This document shows, in pieces, positions 27,089-35,880 of a stretch of DNA of 64,000 nt. The DNA lies in NCBI RefSeq assembly GCF_001580365.1, contig NZ_CP014480.1, forward strand, positions 3,247,981 through 3,311,980, written 5' to 3'. The first letter of the stretch is position 1, and every line of letters starts with the position of its first letter. The translations under genes were made by a program, and so were the position numbers. The DNA comes from Kocuria turfanensis. Lineage in GTDB: Bacteria > Actinomycetota > Actinomycetes > Actinomycetales > Micrococcaceae. The notes beneath the pieces are model-generated. The model was not told where the DNA came from, did no database searches, and saw only the letters and a list, made by a program, of their open reading frames with translations.

Positions 27089-28615
27089 ATGACACAGCAG
27101 ACCCAGCAGCAGATCAAGCACGTCGAGCACTTCATCAACGGGGAGCGCACCCCCGGCACCGGGGACCGCACCCAGGAGATCTACAACCCCGCCACCGGTG
27201 AGGTGTCCGGCATCCTGCACCTGACCACCGACGAGGACCTCCAGGCCACGGTGGCCGCGGCCCGGAAGGCCGCCGACACGTGGGGCGACGTCTCCCTGGC
27301 CAAGCGCACCGCGGTGCTGTTCAAGTTCCGCGAGCTGGTGGCCTCCCACACCGACGAGCTGGCCGCCCTGATCACCGCCGAGCACGGCAAGGTCCTCTCC
27401 GACGCCAAGGGCGAGGTGGGCCGCGGCCTGGAGGTCGTCGAGTTCGCCTGCGGGATCGCCGAGCAGCTCAAGGGGGAGTTCTCCGACCAGTTCTCCACCG
27501 GCATCGACGTCTACTCCTTCCGTCAGCCCCTGGGCGTGGTCGCCGGCATCACCCCGTTCAACTTCCCCGTCATGGTGCCGCTGTGGATGGCCCCGGTGGC
27601 CATCGCCACCGGCAACGCGTTCATCCTCAAGCCCTCCGAGCGGGACCCGTCCCCGTCCCTGCTGATCGCGGAGCTGTGGCAGCGGGCCGGGCTGCCGGAC
27701 GGTGTCTTCCAGGTCCTGCACGGCGGCAAGGAGGCCGTGGACGGGCTGCTGACCCACCCCGACGTCGACGGCATCTCCTTCGTCGGCTCCACCCCGATCG
27801 CGAAGTACGTGCACGAGACCGCCACCAAGCACGGCAAGCGGGTGCAGGCGCTGGGCGGGGCGAAGAACCACGCCATCGTCCTGCCCGACGCCGACATGGA
27901 CTCCGCGGCCGACAACCTCACGGCGGCGGCCTTCGGCTCCGCCGGGGAGCGCTGCATGGCCGTCTCGGTGGCGGTGGCCGTGGGGGAGGCCGCAGACCTG
28001 CTCGTGGACAAGCTCGCCGCCCGCGCCCAGGACATCACCGTGGGCAACGGCATGGACTCCTCCTCCGACATGGGCCCGGTCATCACCCCGGCCTCCCGCG
28101 ACCGGGTGGTGCGGATCGTGACCGCCGCCGAGGAGGCCGGCGCGGCCGTGGTCGTGGACGGGCGCGACCTCGTCGTCCAGGACCACGAGAACGGCTTCTT
28201 CGTGGGCCCGACCGTCCTCGACAAGGTCCGCCAGGACATGGAGGCCTACGAGGAGGAGATCTTCGGCCCCGTGCTGGTCGTGCTGCGCGTGGACAGCCTC
28301 GACGAGGGCATCGAGATCATCAACGCCAACCCCTACGGCAACGGCACCGCGATCTTCACGTCCTCCGGGGCCTACGCCCGCCAGTTCAAGCGGCGGGTGA
28401 CCGTGGGCATGATCGGGGTCAACGTCCCGATCCCGGTGCCCGTGGCCTGGCACTCCTTCGGCGGCTGGAAGGCCTCCCTGTTCGGCGACCACCACATCTA
28501 CGGTCCCGACGGCGTGCGCTTCTACACCCGCGGCAAGGCCGTCACCGAGCGCTGGCCCGAGCCGCACCACGCCTCCGGGGCGTCCTTCGCGTTCCCGTCC
28601 TCCGGGGACCACTGA
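27089..28615 (+). CDS. iolA: CoA-acylating (methyl)malonate-semialdehyde dehydrogenase
   Basis: This 508-residue aldehyde dehydrogenase makes acetyl-CoA, CO2 and NADH from malonate semialdehyde, the last step of the route. It is of the MMSDH type: GGAKNHAIVLPDADMD, catalytic Cys in GSAGERCMAV and PFNFPVMVPLWM. MMSDH enzymes lack the general-base Glu of other ALDHs and rely on CoA, which fits the residues seen. It could also work in valine breakdown (mmsA). It is followed by a hairpin at 28632-28664 and then iolG. Confidence 0.94.
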   Translation: MTQQTQQQIKHVEHFINGERTPGTGDRTQEIYNPATGEVSGILHLTTDEDLQATVAAARKAADTWGDVSLAKRTAVLFKFRELVASHTDELAALITAEHGKVLSDAKGEVGRGLEVVEFACGIAEQLKGEFSDQFSTGIDVYSFRQPLGVVAGITPFNFPVMVPLWMAPVAIATGNAFILKPSERDPSPSLLIAELWQRAGLPDGVFQVLHGGKEAVDGLLTHPDVDGISFVGSTPIAKYVHETATKHGKRVQALGGAKNHAIVLPDADMDSAADNLTAAAFGSAGERCMAVSVAVAVGEAADLLVDKLAARAQDITVGNGMDSSSDMGPVITPASRDRVVRIVTAAEEAGAAVVVDGRDLVVQDHENGFFVGPTVLDKVRQDMEAYEEEIFGPVLVVLRVDSLDEGIEIINANPYGNGTAIFTSSGAYARQFKRRVTVGMIGVNVPIPVPVAWHSFGGWKASLFGDHHIYGPDGVRFYTRGKAVTERWPEPHHASGASFAFPSSGDH

Positions 28616-28631
28616 CCCGCACCCCGTTCCC

Positions 28632-28664
28632 GCGCTCCCGCCGGCCCCGCACCGGCGGGGGCGC
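28632..28664 (+). terminator. Attenuating hairpin between iolA and iolG
   Basis: Thirteen-base arms with one G-T pair enclose a seven-base loop, 16 bases after the iolA stop. It may lower read-through into iolG or protect the upstream mRNA. Confidence 0.55.
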
Positions 28665-28711
28665 GGTCCCGAACCACCCGTGCCCCACCGGGCAGATGAA
28701 GGAGACCGACC

Positions 28712-29752
28712 ATGAACACCCCGCTGCGCGTCGCCGTCGTCGGCGCAGGACGCATGGGCGCCGACCACATCGAGCGCCTCCACCGACGGATCAACGGCGC
28801 CGAGGTCGCCGCCGTCGTCGACATCGACAAGCCCCGCGCCGAGGCGGCCGTGGCCCACATCCCCGGCGCCGTGGCCTACACGGACCTGCAGGAGGTCCTG
28901 GACCGGGGCGCCGTCGACGCCGTCCTGATCGCGACCCCCGGCTTCCTGCACGAGCAGGTGCTGCTGCCCGTCATCGAGCACGGCCTGCCCACCCTGTGCG
29001 AGAAGCCGCTCACCCCCGACGCCGAGTCCTCCTGGCGCGTGGTCCAGGCGGAGGTCGCCGCGGGCCGGCAGCTGGTCCAGGTCGGCTTCATGCGCCGCTT
29101 CGACGCCGGCTACCTGAGCCTGCGCCGGATGATCGAGGAGAAGACCTACGGCGAGCTGCTGACCCTGCACCACCAGCACCGCAACCCCACCACCCCGGCC
29201 GGGTTCACCAACGAGATGATCATCAACGACTCGGTGGTCCACGAGTTCGACGCCGTGCGGTTCTTCACCGGCGAGGAGATCACCTCCGTGCAGGTCCGGA
29301 TCGGGCGCTCCACCCGCAACGCGCCCGCGGGCCAGCGGGACCCGCAGCTGGTGCTCCTGGAGACCGAGTCCGGGATCCTGGCCCAGGTGGAGGTCTACGT
29401 CAACGCCCAGTTCGGCTACCAGGTCGCCACGCAGGCGTCCTTCGAGACCGGCATCGTCGGCATCGGCGGCGACCAGGAGCCCTACGTGCGCACCGCCGGC
29501 ACCTGGGGCGGGTCCGTGACCCCCGGCTTCGAGGAGCGCTTCGTGGAGGCCTACGACCGCGAGATCCAGGCCTGGGTCGACGCGGCCGCCCGCGGTGGGA
29601 TCGGCGGGCCCTCGGCCTGGGACGGCTACGCCACGGCCGCCTGCTGCGAGGCCGGTGTCCGGGCGCAGGCGAGCGGGGAGATCGTCCCCGTGCAGCTCCA
29701 GCCCAAGCCGGAGCTCTACGGCGCCGGCGTGCCGGCCGGCGCCACCCGCTGA
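28712..29752 (+). CDS. iolG: myo-inositol 2-dehydrogenase (Gfo/Idh/MocA family)
   Basis: This 346-residue NAD-dependent oxidoreductase has the Rossmann motif VVGAGRMGADHIE, the catalytic Lys in LCEKPL (about 97) and the Asp/His pair in NDSVVHEFDAVRFF that completes the IolG active site. FMRRFDAGYLSLRRMI is a family marker. It oxidises myo-inositol to scyllo-inosose, the first pathway step. ATG 28712 has AAGGAG upstream. It is the last gene of the plus-strand iol operon and is followed by strong terminators. Confidence 0.92.
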   Translation: MNTPLRVAVVGAGRMGADHIERLHRRINGAEVAAVVDIDKPRAEAAVAHIPGAVAYTDLQEVLDRGAVDAVLIATPGFLHEQVLLPVIEHGLPTLCEKPLTPDAESSWRVVQAEVAAGRQLVQVGFMRRFDAGYLSLRRMIEEKTYGELLTLHHQHRNPTTPAGFTNEMIINDSVVHEFDAVRFFTGEEITSVQVRIGRSTRNAPAGQRDPQLVLLETESGILAQVEVYVNAQFGYQVATQASFETGIVGIGGDQEPYVRTAGTWGGSVTPGFEERFVEAYDREIQAWVDAAARGGIGGPSAWDGYATAACCEAGVRAQASGEIVPVQLQPKPELYGAGVPAGATR

Positions 29753-29766
29753 CGACCGGCGCCACG

Positions 29767-29836
29767 GTGCCGGGGGCCGCCCGGCGGCCCCCGGCACGGC
29801 AGGACCCCCCGCGCGCGGGGGCGGGTCCTGCCGTGC
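29767..29836. terminator. Double bidirectional terminator after iolG
   Basis: Two hairpins share four bases. The first (29767-29797) has a 13-base stem; the second (29794-29836) pairs GCACGGCAGGACCC with its complement, closing a GC-rich loop. They separate iolG from the convergent LacI-family gene. Confidence 0.85.
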
Positions 29837-29852
29837 TCTCCTGCGGGCCCCG

Positions 29853-30866
29853 TCAGGCCCCGGGGCGGGGCGGGGCCGTGGAGCCCCGGACGACCAGCTC
29901 GGGGCTCAGGAGGGAACACCCCGCAGGACCCCCGTTCCCGGCGATCCGCGCCATGAGCCGTTCGGCGGCCATCGCCCCGATCCGGGCGTTGCGGCTGTCG
30001 ACCGTGGTCAGCTCCAGGAGATGGGTGGAGGCGATGGGGGAGTCGTCGTAACCGATCACGGAGAGGTCCTGCGGCACGCGCAGTCCGCGCTCGCGGGCCG
30101 CCGCCAGCGCGCCCATGGCCATGGTGTCGTTCGCGGCGAAGACCGCGGTGGTCTCCGGTGCCTCGTCCAGGAGCCGCGCCGCGGCCACGTAGCCGTCCTC
30201 CTCGGTGGTCGCCCCGGTCCCGGGAACGGTCCGCGGCGCCGGACCGGCCGCGGACATCGCCTCCGCGAAGCCCTCCGCCCGCAGGCGGGCCGCTCCGCCG
30301 CCGCCGGTGAGGTGGCCGATCCCGCGGTGGCCGAGCCCGAGCAGGTGCTCCGTCGCCCTGCGGGCCCCCAGCCGGTCGTCGTTCGCGACGACGTCGGCGC
30401 CGGGGACCACGGCCTGCCGGTGTCCCGCGACGACGACGGGCAGGCCCTCCGGGACGCGCATGGCCGCGCTCGGCTCGGTGGCGATGACCAGCCCGTCGAC
30501 GCGCATCGACAGGAAGCCGTCCAGCGGGCTCGCCTCCACGTGGGCGTTGAGCGTGTGGTCGGCGACGGCGATCCGGAGCCCGTGCTCCGCCAGGCCCTCC
30601 TGCAGTCCGCGCAGCAGCTCCACGAACCACAGGTTGCGGTAGTCGTCGATCAGCACGCCGATCGTGCGCGTGGTGGCCCCGGCCAGCGCGGAGGCCGCCT
30701 GGCTGGGCCGGTAGTCCAGCCGCGCCATGGCCTCGAGCACCGCCGTGCGCCGGGCCTCCGACACGCTGGAAGAGCCGCGCAGCACCAGGGAGACCAGCGA
30801 CTTCGAGACGCCGGCCGCCTGGGCGACGTCGTAGATGGTCGGGGCGCGGTGCGGGCGGGAGCTCAT
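29853..30866 (-). CDS. LacI-family transcriptional regulator
   Basis: This 337-residue protein has an N-terminal helix-turn-helix (TIYDVAQAAGVSKSLVSLVLRG, about 9-30) with the hinge helix (RPSQAASALAG). A periplasmic-binding-protein-like effector domain follows: IGVLIDDYRNLWF, VDGLVIATEP, AANDTMAMGAL, SVIGYDDSPIAS. It should repress until a sugar or cyclitol binds. A perfect LacI-type operator lies at 30937-30952 in front of the divergent oxidoreductase gene. GATAAT (30873-30878, minus strand) six bases before the ATG makes it leaderless. Its effector is unknown. Confidence 0.9.
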   Translation of the reverse strand: MSSRPHRAPTIYDVAQAAGVSKSLVSLVLRGSSSVSEARRTAVLEAMARLDYRPSQAASALAGATTRTIGVLIDDYRNLWFVELLRGLQEGLAEHGLRIAVADHTLNAHVEASPLDGFLSMRVDGLVIATEPSAAMRVPEGLPVVVAGHRQAVVPGADVVANDDRLGARRATEHLLGLGHRGIGHLTGGGGAARLRAEGFAEAMSAAGPAPRTVPGTGATTEEDGYVAAARLLDEAPETTAVFAANDTMAMGALAAARERGLRVPQDLSVIGYDDSPIASTHLLELTTVDSRNARIGAMAAERLMARIAGNGGPAGCSLLSPELVVRGSTAPPRPGA

Positions 30867-30888
30867 GGCCCCATTATCCGCCAGGGAT

Positions 30889-30934
30889 TGTCCTGACATA
30901 TGTCTTGACCCTGGGACAGGGCCACCTCTACGCT
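30889..30934 (+). promoter_or_regulatory. Promoter of the oxidoreductase/isomerase pair with two IolR-like sites
   Basis: TTGACC (30905-30910) and TACGCT (30929-30934) are spaced by 18 bases. Two IolR-like cores, TGTCCTGACA (30889-30898) and TGTCTTGACC (30901-30910), sit at and upstream of the -35 box and form the nested palindrome GACATATGTC between them. The first fits KGWCHTRACA exactly. Confidence 0.6.
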
Positions 30935-30936
30935 TC

Positions 30937-30952
30937 TTTGGAGCGCTCCAAA
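30937..30952. promoter_or_regulatory. LacI-type operator
   Basis: TTTGGAGCGCTCCAAA is a perfect 16-base palindrome with the central CG typical of LacI/GalR operators. It lies just after the -10 box of the oxidoreductase promoter and 71 bases from the LacI gene start, so it probably controls the plus-strand unit. Confidence 0.85.
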
Positions 30953-31023
30953 ACCGGGTCCGGCTCCGGCCGCCCCTGCTCCGCAGCGCCACCCGTGTCC
31001 GTTCGACCCGTCAGGAGAGACCA

Positions 31024-32202
31024 GTGCCCGACAGCATCGGCGTCGCCGTCATCGGTGCCGGCATGGCCGGCCAGGCCCACGCGGCCGCCTACCGCGTGGC
31101 CCCCACGCTCTACGACCCCGTCCTGCCCCCGCTGCGCTATGTGGCCATCGGCGACGTCAACGAGCAGCTCGGCGGCCACGTGGCCCGCCGCTACGGCTAC
31201 GAGAGCGCCGTCGGCTCCTGGGAGGCGGTCGCCGAGGACCCTGCCGTCGACGTGGTCAGCGTCGTGGTCGCCAACCGCTTCCACCGCCAGGTCGTCGAAG
31301 GACTGCTGGCGGCCGGCAAGCACGTGCTGTGCGAGAAGCCCCTCAGCGACACCCTCGACGACGCCCGCGCCATGGCCCGGGCCGCCGAGCAGGCGGACAC
31401 GGTCGCCCGGATCGGCTTCACCTACCGCCGCAACCCCGGCATCGCGGCCATCCGCGACCTGATCCGGGACGGCACCCTGGGCAAGGTCCTGCACTTCAGC
31501 GGCCGCTACTGGACCGACTACGGGTGCAGCCCGAAGGCTCCCATGAGCTGGCGCTACCAGGGCGGTCCCGGCACCGGCGCCCTGGCCGACATCGGGAGCC
31601 ACCTCTCCTACGTCGCGGAGTTCCTCTGCGGGGACATCCGCTCCGTGGCCGGCGGCCGGCTGGCCACCGCGATCCCCGAGCGGCCGCTGCCGCTGGGCGC
31701 CGTGACCGGACACCACCTGGTGGAGGTCGGCGAGGACTACGAGGCGGTGGAGAACGACGACTACGCCGCCTTCTCCGCCGAGTTCGCCCAGGGCGCCGGA
31801 AGCCTGGAAGTCTCCCGGGTGGCGGCCGGGCACCCCAACACGCTGACGTTCGAGGTGTTCTGCGAGAAGGGCGCGGCCCGGTTCGACCAGCTCCGGCCGG
31901 CCGAGATCGAGCTGTTCCTGCACGAGGGCCCCGAGGCCACCAACGGCTACCGCACCGTCAACCTCGGCCCCGGCCACGCCTATCTGAGCGCCGGCCTGGC
32001 CATGGACGCCCCGGGGGTCGGCTTCGGGCAGAACGACGCCTTCGGATACCAGGCCCGCGCCTTCCTGGAGGAGGTCGCCGGTCTCGACGTGTCCGATTCG
32101 CTGCCGCGCAACGCCTCCTTCGCCGACGGCGTGCACAACATGGAGATCCTGGAGGCCGCCGTGGAGTCGGCCGCCCACCACGGGAAGAAGGTCGTCCTGT
32201 GA
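31024..32202 (+). CDS. Gfo/Idh/MocA oxidoreductase of a cyclitol or sugar route
   Basis: This 392-residue protein opens IGVAVIGAGMAGQAHAAAYRV (Rossmann) and has the catalytic Lys in LCEKPLSDTLDDA (about 100). YWTDYGCSPKAPMSW and GALADIGSHLSYVAEFLCG provide the Asp and His expected for this fold. It is about 45 residues longer than IolG and only distantly related, so it probably uses another substrate, perhaps an inositol isomer. The start GTG 31024 follows AGGAGAGA. It overlaps the next gene by four bases (GTGA). Confidence 0.85.
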   Translation: MPDSIGVAVIGAGMAGQAHAAAYRVAPTLYDPVLPPLRYVAIGDVNEQLGGHVARRYGYESAVGSWEAVAEDPAVDVVSVVVANRFHRQVVEGLLAAGKHVLCEKPLSDTLDDARAMARAAEQADTVARIGFTYRRNPGIAAIRDLIRDGTLGKVLHFSGRYWTDYGCSPKAPMSWRYQGGPGTGALADIGSHLSYVAEFLCGDIRSVAGGRLATAIPERPLPLGAVTGHHLVEVGEDYEAVENDDYAAFSAEFAQGAGSLEVSRVAAGHPNTLTFEVFCEKGAARFDQLRPAEIELFLHEGPEATNGYRTVNLGPGHAYLSAGLAMDAPGVGFGQNDAFGYQARAFLEEVAGLDVSDSLPRNASFADGVHNMEILEAAVESAAHHGKKVVL

Positions 32203-33227
32203 AGCTCGGCGTCTACAGTGCGATCCTTCACGACCGCCCCCTGCCCGAGGCCCTGAAGGTCGTCGCGGACCTCGGCCTGACGGGCATCGAGATCAACACC
32301 GGCGGGTTCCTGCCGGCTGTGCACGTCCCGGACATGGACGAGATCCTCGTCAGCGACGCCGCCCGCGACGACTACCTGGCGATCTTCGAGGGAACCGGGG
32401 TCTCGATCGCCGGGCTGAACTGCAACGGCAATCCGCTGCACCCCAAGCCCGAGATCGGCGACAGGCACGCCGAGGACGTCCGACGTTCCATCCGGCTGGC
32501 CGCGCGGCTGGGCCAGGACCGCGTGGTCACCATGTCCGGGCTGCCTGGCGGCGAGCCCGGGGCCACGGTGCCGAACTGGGTCGTCAACGCCTGGAACTCC
32601 GGGGCCCTCGACGTGCTGGACCACCAGTGGGCCATCGTCGCCGACTTCTGGCGGGAGACCGACCGGATGGCCGCCGACCACGGCGTCAAGGTGGCCCTGG
32701 AGCTGCACCCGCAGAACGTCGTGTTCAACACCGCCGACGTCCGCCGGCTGATCGAGCTGACCGGCGCCACCCACGTGGGGGTGGAGCTCGACGCCTCGCA
32801 CCTGTTCTGGCAGCAGATGGACCCGGTCGCGGTGGTGCGCGAGCTCGGCCCCCTGGTGTTCCACGCCGCGGCCAAGGACGTGCGGATCAACCCCGGCAAC
32901 GCCGCGCTCCACGGCGTGCTGGACAACAGCTTCCGCCGGCTCTCCCCCGAGGAGGACCGCACGAACCTCGGCGGCGACGAGTGGGTCAACGAGTGGCCGA
33001 AGAACTCCGCGTGGGACTTCGTGGCCCTGGGGCGTGGCCACGACACCGCGTACTGGGCGCAGTTCCTCACCGCCCTGTACGAGGTCGATCCGGACATGGC
33101 CGTCAACATCGAGCACGAGGACGTCTCCCTCGGCCGGATCGAGGGTCTGGAGGTCGCCGCCGGCGTCCTGCGGGAGGCCGCCCGGGTGGCGGGCGTGCTG
33201 GGCCGACCCGGTCCTGTCCACGGCTGA
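32199..33227 (+). CDS. Sugar phosphate isomerase/epimerase (TIM barrel)
   Basis: This 342-residue AP-endonuclease-2-fold protein starts at GTG 32199, overlapping the upstream stop. KLGVYSAILHDRPLPEALKV and LGLTGIEINTGGFLP mark the N-terminus. Likely metal ligands are in ALELHPQNVVFN (Glu), VGVELDASHLFWQQ (Asp/His), FHAAAKD (His) and NIEHEDVSLGR (Glu). The pair with the preceding oxidoreductase, under LacI and possibly IolR control, suggests oxidation followed by isomerisation or dehydration of a sugar or cyclitol. The substrate is unknown. Confidence 0.82.
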   Translation: MKLGVYSAILHDRPLPEALKVVADLGLTGIEINTGGFLPAVHVPDMDEILVSDAARDDYLAIFEGTGVSIAGLNCNGNPLHPKPEIGDRHAEDVRRSIRLAARLGQDRVVTMSGLPGGEPGATVPNWVVNAWNSGALDVLDHQWAIVADFWRETDRMAADHGVKVALELHPQNVVFNTADVRRLIELTGATHVGVELDASHLFWQQMDPVAVVRELGPLVFHAAAKDVRINPGNAALHGVLDNSFRRLSPEEDRTNLGGDEWVNEWPKNSAWDFVALGRGHDTAYWAQFLTALYEVDPDMAVNIEHEDVSLGRIEGLEVAAGVLREAARVAGVLGRPGPVHG

Positions 33228-33248
33228 GCGCCCTGTGGCAGAGCACAC

Positions 33249-33287
33249 CGTGGCAGGGCCCCTCCGTGGTGGAGGGGTCCTGCCACG
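33249..33287 (+). terminator. Terminator after the isomerase gene
   Basis: A 17-base stem with one G-T pair and a five-base loop (GTGGT) lies 22 bases after the stop. It lies between the isomerase gene and the convergent MFS gene. Confidence 0.88.
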
Positions 33288-33378
33288 TCCGGGACGGCTG
33301 GGGACGACGAGGGGGAGGGGCGTCCCGGACTGACGCCGCCGATGCCGCGGCGGGCGGATGCGCACCGGCTCGCCAGCC

Positions 33379-34860
33379 TCACCCCGCGCGCCGGGACGCC
33401 GCCGTCCGGGGGAGCCGCCCGGCGACGTGCGCGGCGGTCCCGGGCGGGAGCCGCAGCGCACCGAGCAGGGGCGCCAGGAGCAGGACCGCCATGACGGCGA
33501 AAGCGACCCGGTGGGGGAACAGGTCGCCGGCCGAGGGCAGGGCCGGTGCCGCGCTCGCGGCCAGCTGCAGGACCAGCGCGCCCACGGCGATGCCCAGGCC
33601 GGTGGCCAGCTGCGCGCCGGTGGCGGACAGGGTGTTGGCCGAGGAGAGCCGGCCCGGCTCCACGTCGGCGAACTGCAGGGAGTTGTAGGCGGTGAAGCCG
33701 ACCGAGCGCAGCGCCCCGCTGAGCAGCAGCAGAGCGGTCACGAGCCACAGGGGCGTCGCGGGGGCGAGGAGCAGGAACGCCGCGAGGCAGGCGGCACCAC
33801 CGGCCACGGAGCCGAGGAGGACGGGGCGGAACCCGAACCGGCGCAGCAGCGGCGTGGTGGCCGGCTTGATGCCCACGTTGCCGAGGAAGACCGCGGTGAC
33901 CAGCAGCCCCGACTCCACGGGCGAGCGGCCGAAGCCGTCCTGGAACAGCAGCGGCAGCAGGAACGGGACCGAGCTGACGACCGCGCGGTAGACCAGACCC
34001 CCCGAGTTCGCCGCCCGGTAGCCGGCGATCCGGTAGACGCGCAGGTCCAGCAGGGGGTGCGCGCTGCGCAGCAGCCACCGGACGGCCGCGACCCCGCTGA
34101 GCGCGGCCGCGCACAGCAGCCCGGCCCCGGCCGGGGCCCACCCCGGGTCCGCGACGAGCTGCAGACCGGCCACCAGCCCGAACACGGTGACCGTGGTCCA
34201 CAGCAGGCCGGGCGCGTCCAGGGGCCGCCGCTCGGTCTCCACGTCCCGCACGAGCCGCAGCGCCGCCACCAGGGCCACCGCCCCCACCGGGACGTTGACC
34301 AGGAAGATCCAGTGCCAGCTCGCCCAGGAGGTCAGCAGCCCGCCCAGGAGCGGTGCCAGCACGGGCGCGAGCAGCGCCGGCCACGTGATCCAGGCGATCG
34401 CCCGCAGCAGGTCCCGCCGGTCCGTGGCCCGCAGCACCAGGAGCTGTCCGACCGGGACCATCAGGGCCCCGCCCAGGCCCTGCAGGGCCCGTCCGGCCAC
34501 GAGGGCCGGCAGGCTGGTGCTGGCCGCGCACAGGACGGAGGCCAGGGTGAAGACGGCGATGGAGGCGCAGAACACCCGCCGGGCCCCGAAGCGGCCGGCC
34601 AGCCACCCGCCCACGGGGATGAAGGTGGCCACCGTGACGAGGTAGACGGTCATCGCGAGGCCGATCTCGGCGCTGCCCACGCCGAGATCGGCGGCGATGC
34701 GCGGAGCCGCCGTCACGAGGATCGTGCCGTCGAGGTGCTCCATGAACAGCACCCCCGCCACGAGCAGCGCGAGCCGGCGGCTCCACGGCCGGGCGGGCTC
34801 CGCGTCTCCCCGGCCCCTCCGGGGCCGCTCGCCCGGAGGCGGCGGCGCGGACGTGCTCAG
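33379..34860 (-). CDS. DHA2-type MFS transporter in the iolR-iolB operon
   Basis: This protein of about 493 residues has a 14-helix pattern typical of DHA2 drug/proton antiporters. It has LFMEHLDGTILVTAAPRIAADLG at the first helix, GWLAGRFGARRVF, GRALQGLGGALMVPVG and NVPVGAVALVAALRLVRD. No ATG, GTG or TTG occurs before the first helix in this frame. The best start is a CTG at 34860 that overlaps the iolB stop (CTGA), so coupling is likely. Being in this operon it may move an inositol-related compound, but sequence alone suggests an exporter. Confidence 0.75.
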   Translation of the reverse strand: MSTSAPPPPGERPRRGRGDAEPARPWSRRLALLVAGVLFMEHLDGTILVTAAPRIAADLGVGSAEIGLAMTVYLVTVATFIPVGGWLAGRFGARRVFCASIAVFTLASVLCAASTSLPALVAGRALQGLGGALMVPVGQLLVLRATDRRDLLRAIAWITWPALLAPVLAPLLGGLLTSWASWHWIFLVNVPVGAVALVAALRLVRDVETERRPLDAPGLLWTTVTVFGLVAGLQLVADPGWAPAGAGLLCAAALSGVAAVRWLLRSAHPLLDLRVYRIAGYRAANSGGLVYRAVVSSVPFLLPLLFQDGFGRSPVESGLLVTAVFLGNVGIKPATTPLLRRFGFRPVLLGSVAGGAACLAAFLLLAPATPLWLVTALLLLSGALRSVGFTAYNSLQFADVEPGRLSSANTLSATGAQLATGLGIAVGALVLQLAASAAPALPSAGDLFPHRVAFAVMAVLLLAPLLGALRLPPGTAAHVAGRLPRTAASRRAG

Positions 34861-35774
34861 CGCCCGAAGGGGAGGCGCGGGTCGATCGCCGCCTCGTCCC
34901 AGGTCCGGCGGATCCAGCCGTGGTGCGGGTCGTCGCTGATCAGCCACTCGCGCACCCGGCCGGGACCGGCCATGACGTTGAGGTAGTACATGTCGTAGCC
35001 GGGGGTCGCCATGGCCGGGCCGTGCCAGCCGTAGGGCACCAGGACCACGTCGCCCGAGCGCACCTCCGCGGCCACGTCGATGGGCCGGTCGTCGGAGGCG
35101 TAGACCCGCTGGTAGCCCATGGGGTCCGGACCGCCGTCCTCCGGGGCGGGCATGCCGACGGCGAGCTGCGTCTCGAAGTAGTAGATCTCCTCGAGGGCCG
35201 TCTCCCCGTCCTTCTCCTCGTCGTGCTTGTGCGGGGGATAGGAGGACCAGTTGCCCGCCGGGGTGAGCACCTCGCACACGATGAACCGGTCGGCCTCCAG
35301 CGCCGCGGGCGTGCCGAAGTTGTGCACCTGCCGGGAGCAGTTGCCCGCCCCGCGCAGCTCCACCGGGATCTCCGCACGGGCCACCAGCCGGGTCGGGTAC
35401 TCCTCGCGCGCGGGGGCGGAGGCCACGGCCACCCGGCCGCCGGTCGCGGTGGACACGGTCAGGTCCCGGCGGATCCCGGTGTAGAGGACATCGGTGGGGC
35501 CCGCGAAGACGGACGGGCGCCCGGCGAGGTCGTAGGTCTCACCGCCGGTCTCGGCGGTGAAGCTGCCGGCCAGGGGCACCACGATGCGCTCCTCCTCGGC
35601 GGCGTCCAGGGTGATCCGGTCGCCCGGGCCGAGATCGGCCACGCGCAGGCCCGTGTGGGCCCAGCCGGGGACCTCGGTGGCGGAGTCGTGGCCGCCGAGG
35701 GAGACGAACCAGCCGTCCTGGGCGGCGGAGTCCTTGGGGTGGACCCATTCGGGGCGGGAGCTGTCGGTGCGCAT
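34857..35774 (-). CDS. iolB: 5-deoxy-glucuronate isomerase
   Basis: This 305-residue bicupin converts 5-deoxy-D-glucuronate to 2-deoxy-5-keto-D-gluconate, supplying IolC. Family text includes NCSRQVHNFGTP, SSYPPHKHDEEKDGE with metal-binding His and Glu, LEEIYYFE and LVPYGWHGPAMATPGYDMYYLN. It is the one pathway gene absent from the main operon. ATG 35774 follows GGAGGA. It lies 190 bases downstream of iolR with a 14-base tandem repeat between, and its stop overlaps the MFS start. Confidence 0.94.
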   Translation of the reverse strand: MRTDSSRPEWVHPKDSAAQDGWFVSLGGHDSATEVPGWAHTGLRVADLGPGDRITLDAAEEERIVVPLAGSFTAETGGETYDLAGRPSVFAGPTDVLYTGIRRDLTVSTATGGRVAVASAPAREEYPTRLVARAEIPVELRGAGNCSRQVHNFGTPAALEADRFIVCEVLTPAGNWSSYPPHKHDEEKDGETALEEIYYFETQLAVGMPAPEDGGPDPMGYQRVYASDDRPIDVAAEVRSGDVVLVPYGWHGPAMATPGYDMYYLNVMAGPGRVREWLISDDPHHGWIRRTWDEAAIDPRLPFGR

Positions 35775-35796
35775 GCGGTCGGTGTCCTCCGGTGTC

Positions 35797-35880
35797 GTCG
35801 GGCGGTGCTGGTCGGGCGGTGCTGGTCGGGCGGTGTTGATCGGGTGGTGCTGGTCGGTCGGTGCCGGTCGGGCCGTGCTC
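35797..35880. repeat. Six tandem 14-bp repeats between iolR and iolB
   Basis: Six copies of a 14-base unit (consensus GTCGGGCGGTGCTG) run head to tail; the first two are identical and the others carry one to three changes. It lies 23 bases upstream of the iolB ATG, within the iolR-iolB spacer. Copy number may vary and could affect iolB translation or transcription. Confidence 0.85.

Noticed and set aside
24233..29797. A minus-strand open frame of more than 1800 codons opposite iolC-iolG
   Set aside because: It covers seven clear plus-strand genes and is His/Gly/Arg/Val-rich, as expected from the third-position GC bias. No domain is visible.
35797..35880. Tandem 14-base units considered as iterons of a replication origin
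   Set aside because: No rep gene or DnaA boxes are near, and the surroundings are an inositol operon.
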